Of a stretch of 7,295 nt of DNA, positions 1-5,514 are shown one piece after another. Source of the DNA: an uncultured Bacteroidales bacterium (GTDB lineage: Bacteria > Bacteroidota > Bacteroidia > Bacteroidales > WCHB1-69). The position numbers were made by a program, and so were the translations under genes. The notes under the pieces are model-generated. The model saw only the letters and a program-made list of their open reading frames with translations. It did no database searches and was not told the origin of the DNA. Where the stretch lies: the NCBI GenBank assembly GCA_937892025.1, contig CALAVA010000164.1:1-7295 (forward strand), in the 5' to 3' direction. Positions within the stretch are counted from its first letter, which is position 1. Each line of letters starts with the position of its first letter.

Positions 1-193
1 TTAACAACCCCTTTTCTCCGCCTGAAGATGAACTCGAATCTGACACTCAGGGTATCCTCGCTTTCTGACACTTATCCAATCTGCCTTACTATTAACCTTC
101 TCTGTCTATTCACAAAATAATATCAAAATTATTTTGGACACTATTGAAATAGAGTACTTTTTTTAGACATTTTCAAACAGCCACAAACATAAA
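1..193. other. Left-edge region without a supportable gene
   Basis: Bases 1-110 are less AT-rich than what follows, and short open stretches cross the left edge in several frames. On the minus strand one reads ISVRKRGYPECQIRVHLQA and ends at a TAA at 1-3; another could begin with GTG near 47 and run off the edge. None has a convincing start, family signature or ribosome site. Bases 111-193 are very AT-rich and contain an inverted repeat (listed separately) downstream of the ATPase gene. I call no gene here. Confidence 0.5.
113..136 (-). terminator. Weak AT-rich hairpin downstream of the ATPase gene
   Basis: CAAAATAAT (113-121) and ATTATTTTG (128-136) are perfect 9-base inverted arms around a 6-base loop. 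The hairpin lies about 60 bases past the stop codon of the minus-strand ATPase, where a terminator would be expected. The stem has a single G-C pair and no strong U-tract follows, so termination is only a guess. The same bases also contain TAATTTTG on the minus strand, a match to the -7 consensus that could equally be chance in AT-rich DNA. Confidence 0.3.
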
Positions 194-1438
194 TTAGAAT
201 TTTGCCACGGGTACCACCCTTATCTTATAACCGTTTTTCTCTATGATCCGCTCTTCGTTGTTGGTTACAATCACAAGATTGTTGCATTTCAACTCTTCGG
301 CACACTCCACCAGACTATCAATCTCCCGTTTCTCTGTTTTGGCTCCTCTCATGTCATAGCACACCTGCATCAAACATTCAATTTTTGCCCCTTTACGCAG
401 CACAAAATCCACTTCTTTGCCATTACGCGAATGATAATAAAACAGGCTCTTTTCTGTGCTGTACCCTCGTCGCAACAACTCAATAAACACTTGGTTTTCA
501 AGCAATCGTCCGAGATTCTCACTCAAAGCGAACGCCTTGGCTACTACAAATCCATTATCAACCACATATACTTTGCGAGAAGCCTTTTTCATCAGCTTCA
601 GTTTACTATTGTACCGTGGCAAATAATAAAACAGATACGGCTCATGCAGATAGTCCATGAATTTTTTGGTGGTATTGACGCTGGAAAAGCCCAATTCTTC
701 AGTCAAATCATTAGCACTGACAAAATTGCAGAAGTTGGATACCAAATACACTGCCAAATTGTTCAAGTCTGTAATATTTCGTACATGGTGACGTCTGGCC
801 ACATCCTTCCACACAATGGAATCAAACAACGTATCCAAATAACTGCTTGTCAATTGACGCGATGCCACCATCTCCGGATAACCACCATTTCGCAGATAAT
901 CGTCCATCAGTGCCGAGGCTTCTGTCGGTCTTTCTTCCAATACCTTATGAAGGTCAAGTTTGTTCCAATCAAAAAACTCTTCAAGGCTAAAAGGTAGCAT
1001 TTCCAATTGTATATACTTGCCCGTTAGCACGGTAGCCATTTCACTGGACAGCATTTTTGCATTGCTCCCTGTAATAACCATGTTTTTTCCTTGCCGATAG
1101 AGTTCGCCTACCCACATATCCCAGTGATTCAAATTCTGTACCTCATCCAGCAGGATGTATTCATAACCAGGATAGACATCTTCTAATAAACGCATGACAA
1201 GATTGGCATCCCATACATCCAACAACGGCTGACTGTCAAAATTCAGGTAAGCAAAATTCTTGTTCCGCAACAACAGCAAGGCTTGGGTGGATTTACCCAC
1301 ACGTCGAGGACCTGTTATCAGTTTGATTAAACGACTATCTAACAATGCTTCCACATCATAATGATTTCGTCGTAGCAAATAAGGACGCGATAATAATTCG
1401 TCTCGTTCTCTCCGTAGGTTAAGAATAATTGTCTTCAT
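194..1438 (-). CDS. AAA_14 / DUF4143 family ATPase
   Basis: This 414-residue protein has the layout of the AAA_14 + DUF4143 ATPases common in Bacteroidetes and archaea. It shows a Walker A motif G43-PRRVGKS-50, a Walker B ILLDE ending at D98-E99, and a sensor-like ITGSN at 122-126. A middle region typical of the family follows (FSLEEFF, then GGYPEM), then a helical winged-helix-like part. The C-terminal third resembles a PD-(D/E)XK nuclease fold: ENQVFIELL, then EVDFV with D344, then Q358-V-C where an active enzyme would have E-x-K. The nuclease site therefore looks degenerate, so ATPase activity is likelier than cleavage. The length matches the family. The ATG at 1438 lies just downstream of a promoter match at 1461-1468. 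The gene stands alone, divergent from the glycosyltransferase remnants. The cellular role of this family is poorly defined; links to DNA or mobile-element biology are inference. Confidence 0.9.
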   Translation of the reverse strand: MKTIILNLRRERDELLSRPYLLRRNHYDVEALLDSRLIKLITGPRRVGKSTQALLLLRNKNFAYLNFDSQPLLDVWDANLVMRLLEDVYPGYEYILLDEVQNLNHWDMWVGELYRQGKNMVITGSNAKMLSSEMATVLTGKYIQLEMLPFSLEEFFDWNKLDLHKVLEERPTEASALMDDYLRNGGYPEMVASRQLTSSYLDTLFDSIVWKDVARRHHVRNITDLNNLAVYLVSNFCNFVSANDLTEELGFSSVNTTKKFMDYLHEPYLFYYLPRYNSKLKLMKKASRKVYVVDNGFVVAKAFALSENLGRLLENQVFIELLRRGYSTEKSLFYYHSRNGKEVDFVLRKGAKIECLMQVCYDMRGAKTEKREIDSLVECAEELKCNNLVIVTNNEERIIEKNGYKIRVVPVAKF

Positions 1439-1460
1439 TTGTATTCTCTTTTTTCAAATG

Positions 1461-1491
1461 CAAAGGTACCACTTTTTTTTCAATTTAAAAC
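1461..1491 (-). promoter_or_regulatory. Promoter of the ATPase gene
   Basis: On the minus strand TACCTTTG (1468-1461) matches the Bacteroidetes -7 consensus TAnnTTTG exactly. A weak -33-like GTTT (1491-1488) lies 19 bases upstream. The ATG is 23 bases from the end of the -7 element, giving a short A-rich leader without a Shine-Dalgarno site. The same ten bases, GTACCTTTGC, occur in the promoter at 5236-5243. Confidence 0.6.
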
Positions 1492-1493
1492 TT

Positions 1494-1549
1494 ATATTGC
1501 ATAAAAAACATGCTTTTTTATGCAACACAATAAATATATTGCATAAAAA
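1494..1549. repeat. Three copies of a TTGCATAAAAA motif upstream of the ATPase promoter
   Basis: ATATTGCATAAAAA occurs at 1494-1507 and again at 1536-1549, a perfect 14-base direct repeat spaced 42 bases. Between them the inverse TTTTTTATGCAA (1514-1525) pairs with 1497-1508 to form perfect 12-base arms around a 5-base loop. A shorter ATATTGC follows at 1554-1560. The cluster starts just upstream of the likely -33 of the ATPase promoter, so a regulator-binding site is plausible (inference). A further 10-base copy, TTTTATGCAA, is at 3275-3284. Confidence 0.75.
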
Positions 1550-1588
1550 TTGAATATTGCCTTACAAATTGAGTGTTGTTCTTTCAAC

Positions 1589-1649
1589 CTTATAGAATAG
1601 GAAAAGGTGGCTATATCACCACCTTTTAACCTATAATGTATTCTATAAG
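1589..1649. terminator. Nested inverted repeat, probable strong hairpin/terminator
   Basis: Inner arms AAAAGGTGG (1602-1610) and CCACCTTTT (1619-1627) form a perfect 9-base stem with an 8-base loop and a terminal T run, which is terminator-like in either direction. Outer arms CTTATAGAATA (1589-1599) and TATTCTATAAG (1639-1649) are a second perfect 11-base pair around it. The flanking genes diverge, so neither transcript would reach the hairpin from its own promoter. It may be the relic terminator of a gene formerly upstream of the glycosyltransferase operon, or it may act as DNA structure. Confidence 0.55.
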
Positions 1650-1656
1650 TTTGCTA

Positions 1657-1690
1657 TTTGCAATCTATATGTAAATTTTTATTATCTTTG
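1657..1690 (+). promoter_or_regulatory. Promoter of the glycosyltransferase operon
   Basis: TTTG (1657-1660) and TATCTTTG (1683-1690) match the Bacteroidetes -33 and -7 elements with a 22-base spacer, slightly longer than the usual 19-21. The -7 match to TAnnTTTG is exact. The first start codon of the glycosyltransferase remnant is 29 bases downstream, so transcription probably still reaches the intact GT9 gene. Confidence 0.65.
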
Positions 1691-1719
1691 CAACGATTTT
1701 ATTTGCAAAAAATTGTGTC

Positions 1720-2024
1720 ATGCTCCTCACAGCCGTCATAATCACGAAAAACGAAGATCGTAACATCCGCCGGTGCCTTGAGTCGGTAAAAGATGTCGCG
1801 GATGAGATTGTCGTGGTCGATTCGTTGTCAACAGACGCCACAGAGGAGATTTGCCACGAATACAAGGTGAAGTTTGTGTGAAAACTATATGGAAATTTAT
1901 GCACGATTATTTGTTTCAACTTGGTTTCCTTGACGGATATTACGGCTATATCGTATGTAAAATATCGGCGTTTGCAACTTTTATGAAATACAGCAAGTTG
2001 CATGAGATGACAAAGAAGGAATGA
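1720..2024 (+). pseudogene. GT2 glycosyltransferase (WaaE/KdtX-like), internally deleted
   Basis: Two pieces of one LPS-type family 2 glycosyltransferase are joined in different frames. The N-terminal piece (1720-1881) is the start of the GT-A fold: LLTAVIITKNEDRNIRRCLE, then DEIVVVDSLSTDATEEIC, ending at a TGA after 53 codons. The C-terminal piece (about 1878-2024, frame shifted by two bases) reads KTIWKFMHDYLFQLGFLDGY and then FATFMKYSKLHEMTKKE, the usual C-terminus of this family. Full-length relatives are about 250 residues, so roughly 150 central residues are missing, including the DxD metal-binding and catalytic region. The product cannot be functional. Its original TGA (2022-2024) overlaps the next gene's ATG as ATGA, showing that the two genes were translationally coupled. 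The family assignment comes from recognising both ends; the donor and acceptor sugars are unknown. Confidence 0.85.
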
Positions 2025-3010
2025 AGCCAGGACGAGTCATAATAAGCAGGACAGACAGTATTGGCGATGTTATTTTGACATTGCCAATGGCCACAGTGTT
2101 GAAGAAAAATTTTCCTGATTGCGAGGTCGTTTTTCTTGGCTCATCATATACAAAAGACATCGTAGCCTGCTGTTCTGATGTTGATGAGTTTTATGACTGG
2201 AAAACCACGAATCTTGCGGACATCCACGCCGATACCATAATTCATGTTCTGCCACGCCCCGAAATAGCCAAGGCAGCAAAAAAAGCACGAATAAAAACTC
2301 GCATCGGAACAACAAACAGGTTTTATCATTGGTGGACTTGCAACAAATTTATCAAACTGTCGCGAAAAAAATCAAACCTTCATGAAGCTCAACTGAACCT
2401 CAAGCTCCTGACTTGTTTTGACGGAGTTGAAGACTTGTATTCACTTGACGAAATCGTGAATTTGTTTGATTTTAAATCTGTAAAAGACAGTTGTTATGCT
2501 TGTCAATATATTGATAATCAAAAATTTAACTTAATTTTACATCCGAAATCGAAAGGTAGTGCCCGCGAATGGGGTCTCGACAATTTCAAGCGACTGATAG
2601 AGATTTTGCCTGCCGAAAAATTCAAAATATTTATTTGTGGCACCGAAAGTGAAGGCATTTTGGTTCGAGAGGCTTTGCTTTCAAAACCAAAAGACCATGT
2701 TGTTGACCTTACCGGGAAGATGACATTACCTGATTATATAGCGTTTATTAACCATTCTGATGGACTGATAGCAGCGAGTACAGGGCCGCTGCATATAGCT
2801 GCCGTTTTGGGGAAAAACGCAATCGGAATTTATCCGCCGATTCGTCCTATGCATCCGGGAAGATGGGCATGTATTGGCAAAAACGCAAAGTATTTCGTGA
2901 CGCAAAAAGAATGCAATGAATGTAGAAAAATTCCAAATTGTAAATGTATGCTGATGATAAAGCCGGAAATGGTGAAATCATATCTTTTAAGTTTAATAAT
3001 TGACAAATAA
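2021..3010 (+). CDS. GT9 family glycosyltransferase (ADP-heptose:LPS heptosyltransferase-like)
   Basis: This 329-residue cytoplasmic enzyme of family GT9 (WaaC/WaaF/RfaF-like) would add heptose or a related sugar to LPS core or a similar surface glycan. The N-terminal Rossmann domain opens with ISRTDSIGDVILTLPMA (residues 8-24), the family's acceptor-side loop. The C-terminal domain begins near L171 with ILHPKSKGSAREWGLDNFK and carries the nucleotide-sugar signature D247-GLIAASTGPLHIAA (STGPLH at 253-258). The C-terminus has a cysteine cluster C298-x2-C301-x5-C307-x-C309, seen in some GT9 members. The length is normal and no break is seen. The start overlaps the stop of the preceding remnant by ATGA. 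The GT39 remnant follows after 9 bases. It is the only intact gene of the operon. The exact sugar cannot be read from sequence, and WaaF versus a more divergent GT9 is open. Confidence 0.9.
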   Translation: MKPGRVIISRTDSIGDVILTLPMATVLKKNFPDCEVVFLGSSYTKDIVACCSDVDEFYDWKTTNLADIHADTIIHVLPRPEIAKAAKKARIKTRIGTTNRFYHWWTCNKFIKLSRKKSNLHEAQLNLKLLTCFDGVEDLYSLDEIVNLFDFKSVKDSCYACQYIDNQKFNLILHPKSKGSAREWGLDNFKRLIEILPAEKFKIFICGTESEGILVREALLSKPKDHVVDLTGKMTLPDYIAFINHSDGLIAASTGPLHIAAVLGKNAIGIYPPIRPMHPGRWACIGKNAKYFVTQKECNECRKIPNCKCMLMIKPEMVKSYLLSLIIDK

Positions 3011-3019
3011 ATAGGATAT

Positions 3020-3259
3020 ATGAATGATTTTAGAAAGAAAATAGTTGATTTCTATTATGAGAATCCGTTGAAATGTATCATTTTAGTCGCATTTGTAGTG
3101 CGTCTTGTCGCAGTCATCTTCTCGAAAGGCTTCGGCATGCACGATGACCATTTCCTTATCATCGAGTCGTCGAAATCGTGGGTAAACGGCGGCGATTACA
3201 ACCAATGGCTGCCATGGTCGCAAGACACCGACAACCCGGTTTATCGAGATAGAGTTTAA
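3020..3259 (+). pseudogene. Truncated GT39/ArnT-like membrane glycosyltransferase (N-terminal fragment)
   Basis: The 79-codon ORF begins like a polytopic GT-C enzyme of the PMT/ArnT (GT39) type. It has a short basic N-terminus, one hydrophobic helix (about residues 17-35, IILVAFVVRLVAVIF), then FGMHDDHFLIIESSKSW, where D42-D43 sit at the position of the family's first-loop catalytic acidic residues. The rest of the protein, normally 500 or more residues with about ten further membrane segments, is absent: after NQWLPWSQDTDNPVY the frame ends in RDRV and TAA. The start is well placed, 9 bases after the GT9 stop with an AGGA 5 bases upstream. From about 3236 the DNA no longer looks like this gene, so the break is a deletion or replacement rather than a point mutation. 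The family call rests on a short stretch and is moderately sure. Confidence 0.75.
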
Positions 3260-3286
3260 TGTAAAGTTCTACTCTTTTATGCAACG

Positions 3287-3315
3287 ATAATACGTGAAAG
3301 TATCTTTCATATTAT
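3287..3315. terminator. Hairpin between convergent transcripts
   Basis: TGAAAG (3295-3300) and CTTTCA (3304-3309) form a 6-base stem with loop TAT. The stem is extended by ATAATA (3287-3292) pairing with TATTAT (3310-3315) across a 2-base bulge. It lies between the truncated plus-strand GT39 remnant and the end of the minus-strand operon, where a bidirectional terminator is expected. The stem is AT-rich and has no clean U-tract, so the function is uncertain. Confidence 0.4.
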
Positions 3316-3355
3316 TCCTTATTGCTAAAGTGATTTTTTAATAAAGCCTATATAT

Positions 3356-4237
3356 TTATTTCAATTGAGGCAATTGGGCATTTTTTACTCCTTCAATAAG
3401 TAAATTGCATGTTTCCATTGCATTGTCGTAGTTTTTACTATTGCACATATAAAGTCTAACAACAGATTTTAACATCACGATGGTAGCATATTTTTCTTGT
3501 TTAGATAGTTTGTCCCATTCCAATGGGTTGGCTTGAAGATTTACATCATTTAATTGACAAGTTATTTTTTCAAAACCATATTTTTCACTCCATCTTTTGG
3601 TTGGTTCGTAGGTGTATGTTTGCAAGAAAACTTCATCTTTGGTAGTGTTTTCTTGATAGCTTATCTCATATTGTCCGGCACCACTAATAGCATATTGTGT
3701 CTCATCTGCATCTAATATTTCAAAAGAAGTTGAAACAAGATTTTTGTCTTTATTTTTTACGATATTGACATGAGAAACTTGTCCCGCTAAATTATACCAA
3801 TAAGCATAAAAAGCAACAAATTGATTTTCTTCTAGATATTGGATACCTGTTTTCAAATTGCCAACTGTGCTTGCTTGTGTTTTTAAATTTGTCGTATAAA
3901 CAGAATCATTGTTCATTGTGATACACATAGAATCGCCAATGGTTAAAGTTATTTGAGGTAAATAGTATTCAACAGAAGGCCAACGTAAAAATTTCATTTG
4001 ACAATCATAACTTGTGGGATTGGCATTTTTGTCTTGCCAAACAGATACTTTGAATTTGACCTCTCCTGCGGTAATGGCACAAGAGGCTAATGACATTGGT
4101 GTTTGTACATATTTTTCATAGCGTTGTCTATCACTCAAGCGTGATTTTGTCTTGGAATGTTCCGTGTTCCCATTAGCATATACTATTGTTAATGTTAAAT
4201 AGGGAATAATGATTAAAAATGCAAATATCCTTTTCAT
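3356..4237 (-). CDS. Exported protein of unknown function (293 aa)
   Basis: I do not recognise a family. The N-terminus MKRIFAFLIIIPYLTLTIVYA is a classic Sec signal peptide with probable signal peptidase I cleavage after A21 (VYA|NG), and there is no lipobox cysteine, so the protein should be released to the periplasm or beyond. The mature part is polar and mostly beta-like (KFKVSVWQD, ITLTIGDSMCITM, FVAFYAYWYN, EISYQE, VFLQTYTYEP). The last ~55 residues look helical, with KQEKYATIVMLKSVVRLYM. Only a few scattered cysteines are present and no catalytic motif is apparent. It is the third and last gene of a minus-strand operon, 19 bases after the cysteine-rich gene, with an A-rich leader before the ATG. 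Being co-transcribed with a lipoprotein suggests a shared envelope role (inference). Confidence 0.8.
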   Translation of the reverse strand: MKRIFAFLIIIPYLTLTIVYANGNTEHSKTKSRLSDRQRYEKYVQTPMSLASCAITAGEVKFKVSVWQDKNANPTSYDCQMKFLRWPSVEYYLPQITLTIGDSMCITMNNDSVYTTNLKTQASTVGNLKTGIQYLEENQFVAFYAYWYNLAGQVSHVNIVKNKDKNLVSTSFEILDADETQYAISGAGQYEISYQENTTKDEVFLQTYTYEPTKRWSEKYGFEKITCQLNDVNLQANPLEWDKLSKQEKYATIVMLKSVVRLYMCNSKNYDNAMETCNLLIEGVKNAQLPQLK

Positions 4238-4256
4238 AAGTATAAATTTTTAAATA

Positions 4257-4688
4257 TTAATCACAAACAAAATTAGGACGAATTTCTCGACCATTCTTAT
4301 CATTAAATTCACTAACTAAATTATTCATTTTTTCACAATAAACAGCCTCTGATATTTTTCCTGCTTCATATCTTCTGTCTAATCTACATGCCTTCCTGCA
4401 AAATGTATTTTCCCATTTATATAAGGAATTACTACAAGGACAATGGCCATAACATATACCATTAATATCTACCTCTTCTGCTATTTGATCTAATAGTAAA
4501 TATAAGAAATCTTCTCTATCATCAAAATAAGGATATGTATTTAATATTGAACTTGATAGTGTGGAATAATATCCATTATAAATAGAACAAAAGATAGTTT
4601 TATCTAGTATATATTGAGATAGCATAAATAATGTGTCAAGATGATAGATGTAATTACTAAATGCAGTGTCACTTGCTATTAATAACAT
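4257..4688 (-). CDS. Cysteine-rich hypothetical protein (143 aa), possibly missing its N-terminus
   Basis: The family is unknown. Translation from the ATG at 4688 gives 143 residues with eight cysteines (34, 79, 83, 85, 97, 101, 118, 142). Six lie between 79 and 118, including ICYGHCPC and FCRKACR, a spacing that could bind metal or form disulfides. No signal peptide or lipobox is visible, odd for a gene between two exported proteins. The reading frame stays open upstream of the ATG for eight codons, reaching the TAG stop of the preceding lipoprotein gene in the same frame. It could be a separate gene, a gene whose signal sequence was lost, or the 3' half of a longer ORF split by that TAG. 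A competing out-of-frame ATG at 4693 leads to a stop after only four codons. A real coding region is likely; the start is unsure. Confidence 0.65.
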   Translation of the reverse strand: MLLIASDTAFSNYIYHLDTLFMLSQYILDKTIFCSIYNGYYSTLSSSILNTYPYFDDREDFLYLLLDQIAEEVDINGICYGHCPCSNSLYKWENTFCRKACRLDRRYEAGKISEAVYCEKMNNLVSEFNDKNGREIRPNFVCD

Positions 4689-4712
4689 TTCATTTACAGA
4701 AAAAAAATCGTA

Positions 4713-5192
4713 CTAATAGTAAGTTCTATCTTCAACGATAACTATCCATTTTCCATCTGTTTTTTGATACACTACAGCTTCTTGACTATTGTATATAAAC
4801 CTAAAATCCAACCAAACTATTGCTTCATCAAGATTATTAAATTCATTCCATATTTCTTCATATGTTTCTTCGTTTACAATATCATCATACATATTTTCAT
4901 ATCCAATAAAGTGCCCATATTTTATAGAATCTTCATCGTGAATAAAGTATAAATATCCACCCCAGTTGTCTATTTGATATTGTGTAATTACAGAATAAAG
5001 GTTAGTTTGTACATAATCACATGAAAAGGCACCAATTAATGAATCTGCTTCATAATGATATAATTTTTCTCTAAGGATAGGTCTTTGAGTAGCCATATTC
5101 TTGTTTTCCATAGATTCTTTTTTGCATGCGTTAAACGATAGACCTCCTACTAATACTAATGTGCTAACAATACAAAATACGTGTTTTTTCAT
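4713..5192 (-). CDS. Small lipoprotein of unknown function (159 aa)
   Basis: The N-terminus has a basic KK, a hydrophobic core and LSFNAC with C23 as the probable lipidated cysteine, followed by KKES. The relaxed lipobox (Phe at -3, Asn at -2) is tolerable in Bacteroidetes. The charged residues just after the cysteine resemble surface-export signals of this phylum, so an outer-membrane or surface location is possible (inference). The mature part is acidic and aromatic (EADSLIGAFSCDY, GGYLYFIHDEDS, EETYEEIWNEFNNLDEAIVW) and ends in GKWIVIVEDRTYY, a plausible terminal strand. I recognise no domain. It is the first gene of the minus-strand operon, with a consensus -7 element 44 bases upstream. 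The TAG stop is followed in frame by the next ORF with no other stop between them. Confidence 0.8.
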   Translation of the reverse strand: MKKHVFCIVSTLVLVGGLSFNACKKESMENKNMATQRPILREKLYHYEADSLIGAFSCDYVQTNLYSVITQYQIDNWGGYLYFIHDEDSIKYGHFIGYENMYDDIVNEETYEEIWNEFNNLDEAIVWLDFRFIYNSQEAVVYQKTDGKWIVIVEDRTYY

Positions 5193-5235
5193 TTTTACAA
5201 TTATTTTATATTTTAGTTAAACTTAATTTTTTTTG

Positions 5236-5265
5236 CAAAGGTACATTTTTTTTTTCATTATAAAA
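5236..5265 (-). promoter_or_regulatory. Promoter of the three-gene exported operon
   Basis: On the minus strand TACCTTTG (5243-5236) is an exact match to the Bacteroidetes -7 consensus. A weak TTTT (5265-5262) lies 18 bases upstream in the -33 position. The lipoprotein start codon is about 44 bases downstream across an AT-rich leader. No other promoter match was found inside the operon, whose gaps are only 24 and 19 bases. Confidence 0.6.
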
Positions 5266-5514
5266 TTACTATTTTTACCCGTTGGCGGAATTATCGATTA
5301 TAAAAAATATTAGCAGTGGTATCGGGAAAAAGCACTTTTTTGGGGGCTATAAAAGTTCAAGTTGGAATTTTTCAGGTAAGAATTTTTTCACTTCCTTTAA
5401 CTTGTTCAGCGGTTATAGGGGAAAGCACAATAAAAACACAGAATTGAACGTTATGCAGAATATCAAAAATGCACAACTAAAACGCAAATTATGTTATTAA
5501 AATAAAATCGAAAA
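5264..5514 (+). other. Leader region of the S41 gene with a doubtful small ORF
   Basis: This stretch separates the divergent lipoprotein operon from the protease. One frame is open from 5264 to the TAA at 5498-5500. The only start near its beginning is TTG at 5282, giving about 72 residues rich in Gly, Ser, Phe and Asn and ending NVMQNIKNAQLKRKLCY. There is no family signature and no ribosome site, so it may be chance, an eroded gene tail or an untranslated leader. Another frame also shows a short protein-like stretch, ERYAEYQK. TATTTTTA (5270-5277) is an imperfect -7 candidate for the protease. I call no gene with confidence. Confidence 0.3.

Noticed and set aside
25..60. TTCGAGT on the minus strand suggesting a tRNA T-loop
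   Set aside because: The flanking bases do not form a 5-base T stem, and no acceptor, D or anticodon arms can be drawn.
113..136. TAATTTTG as a promoter for a minus-strand gene at the left edge
   Set aside because: No -33 element stands at the right distance and no supportable start codon follows; such a match is expected by chance in AT-rich DNA.
431..997. 188-codon open frame on the plus strand
   Set aside because: It lies entirely antisense to the ATPase, whose motifs establish the minus strand as coding; the translation has no family features.
1720..1881. A genuine 53-residue small protein
   Set aside because: It is the exact N-terminal start of a GT2 enzyme, and the matching C-terminus follows in another frame, so a deletion explains it better.
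1665..2003. 112-codon open frame on the minus strand
   Set aside because: It is antisense to the GT2 remnant, whose two ends are recognisable on the plus strand, and it also covers the plus-strand promoter.
2070..2329. Two overlapping minus-strand frames inside the GT9 gene
   Set aside because: They are shadows of a gene with clear GT9 signatures in the other strand.
4764..4952. 62-codon plus-strand frame rich in Ile, Phe and Tyr
   Set aside because: Its hydrophobic look comes from the complement of AT-rich lipoprotein codons; it has no ribosome site or promoter.
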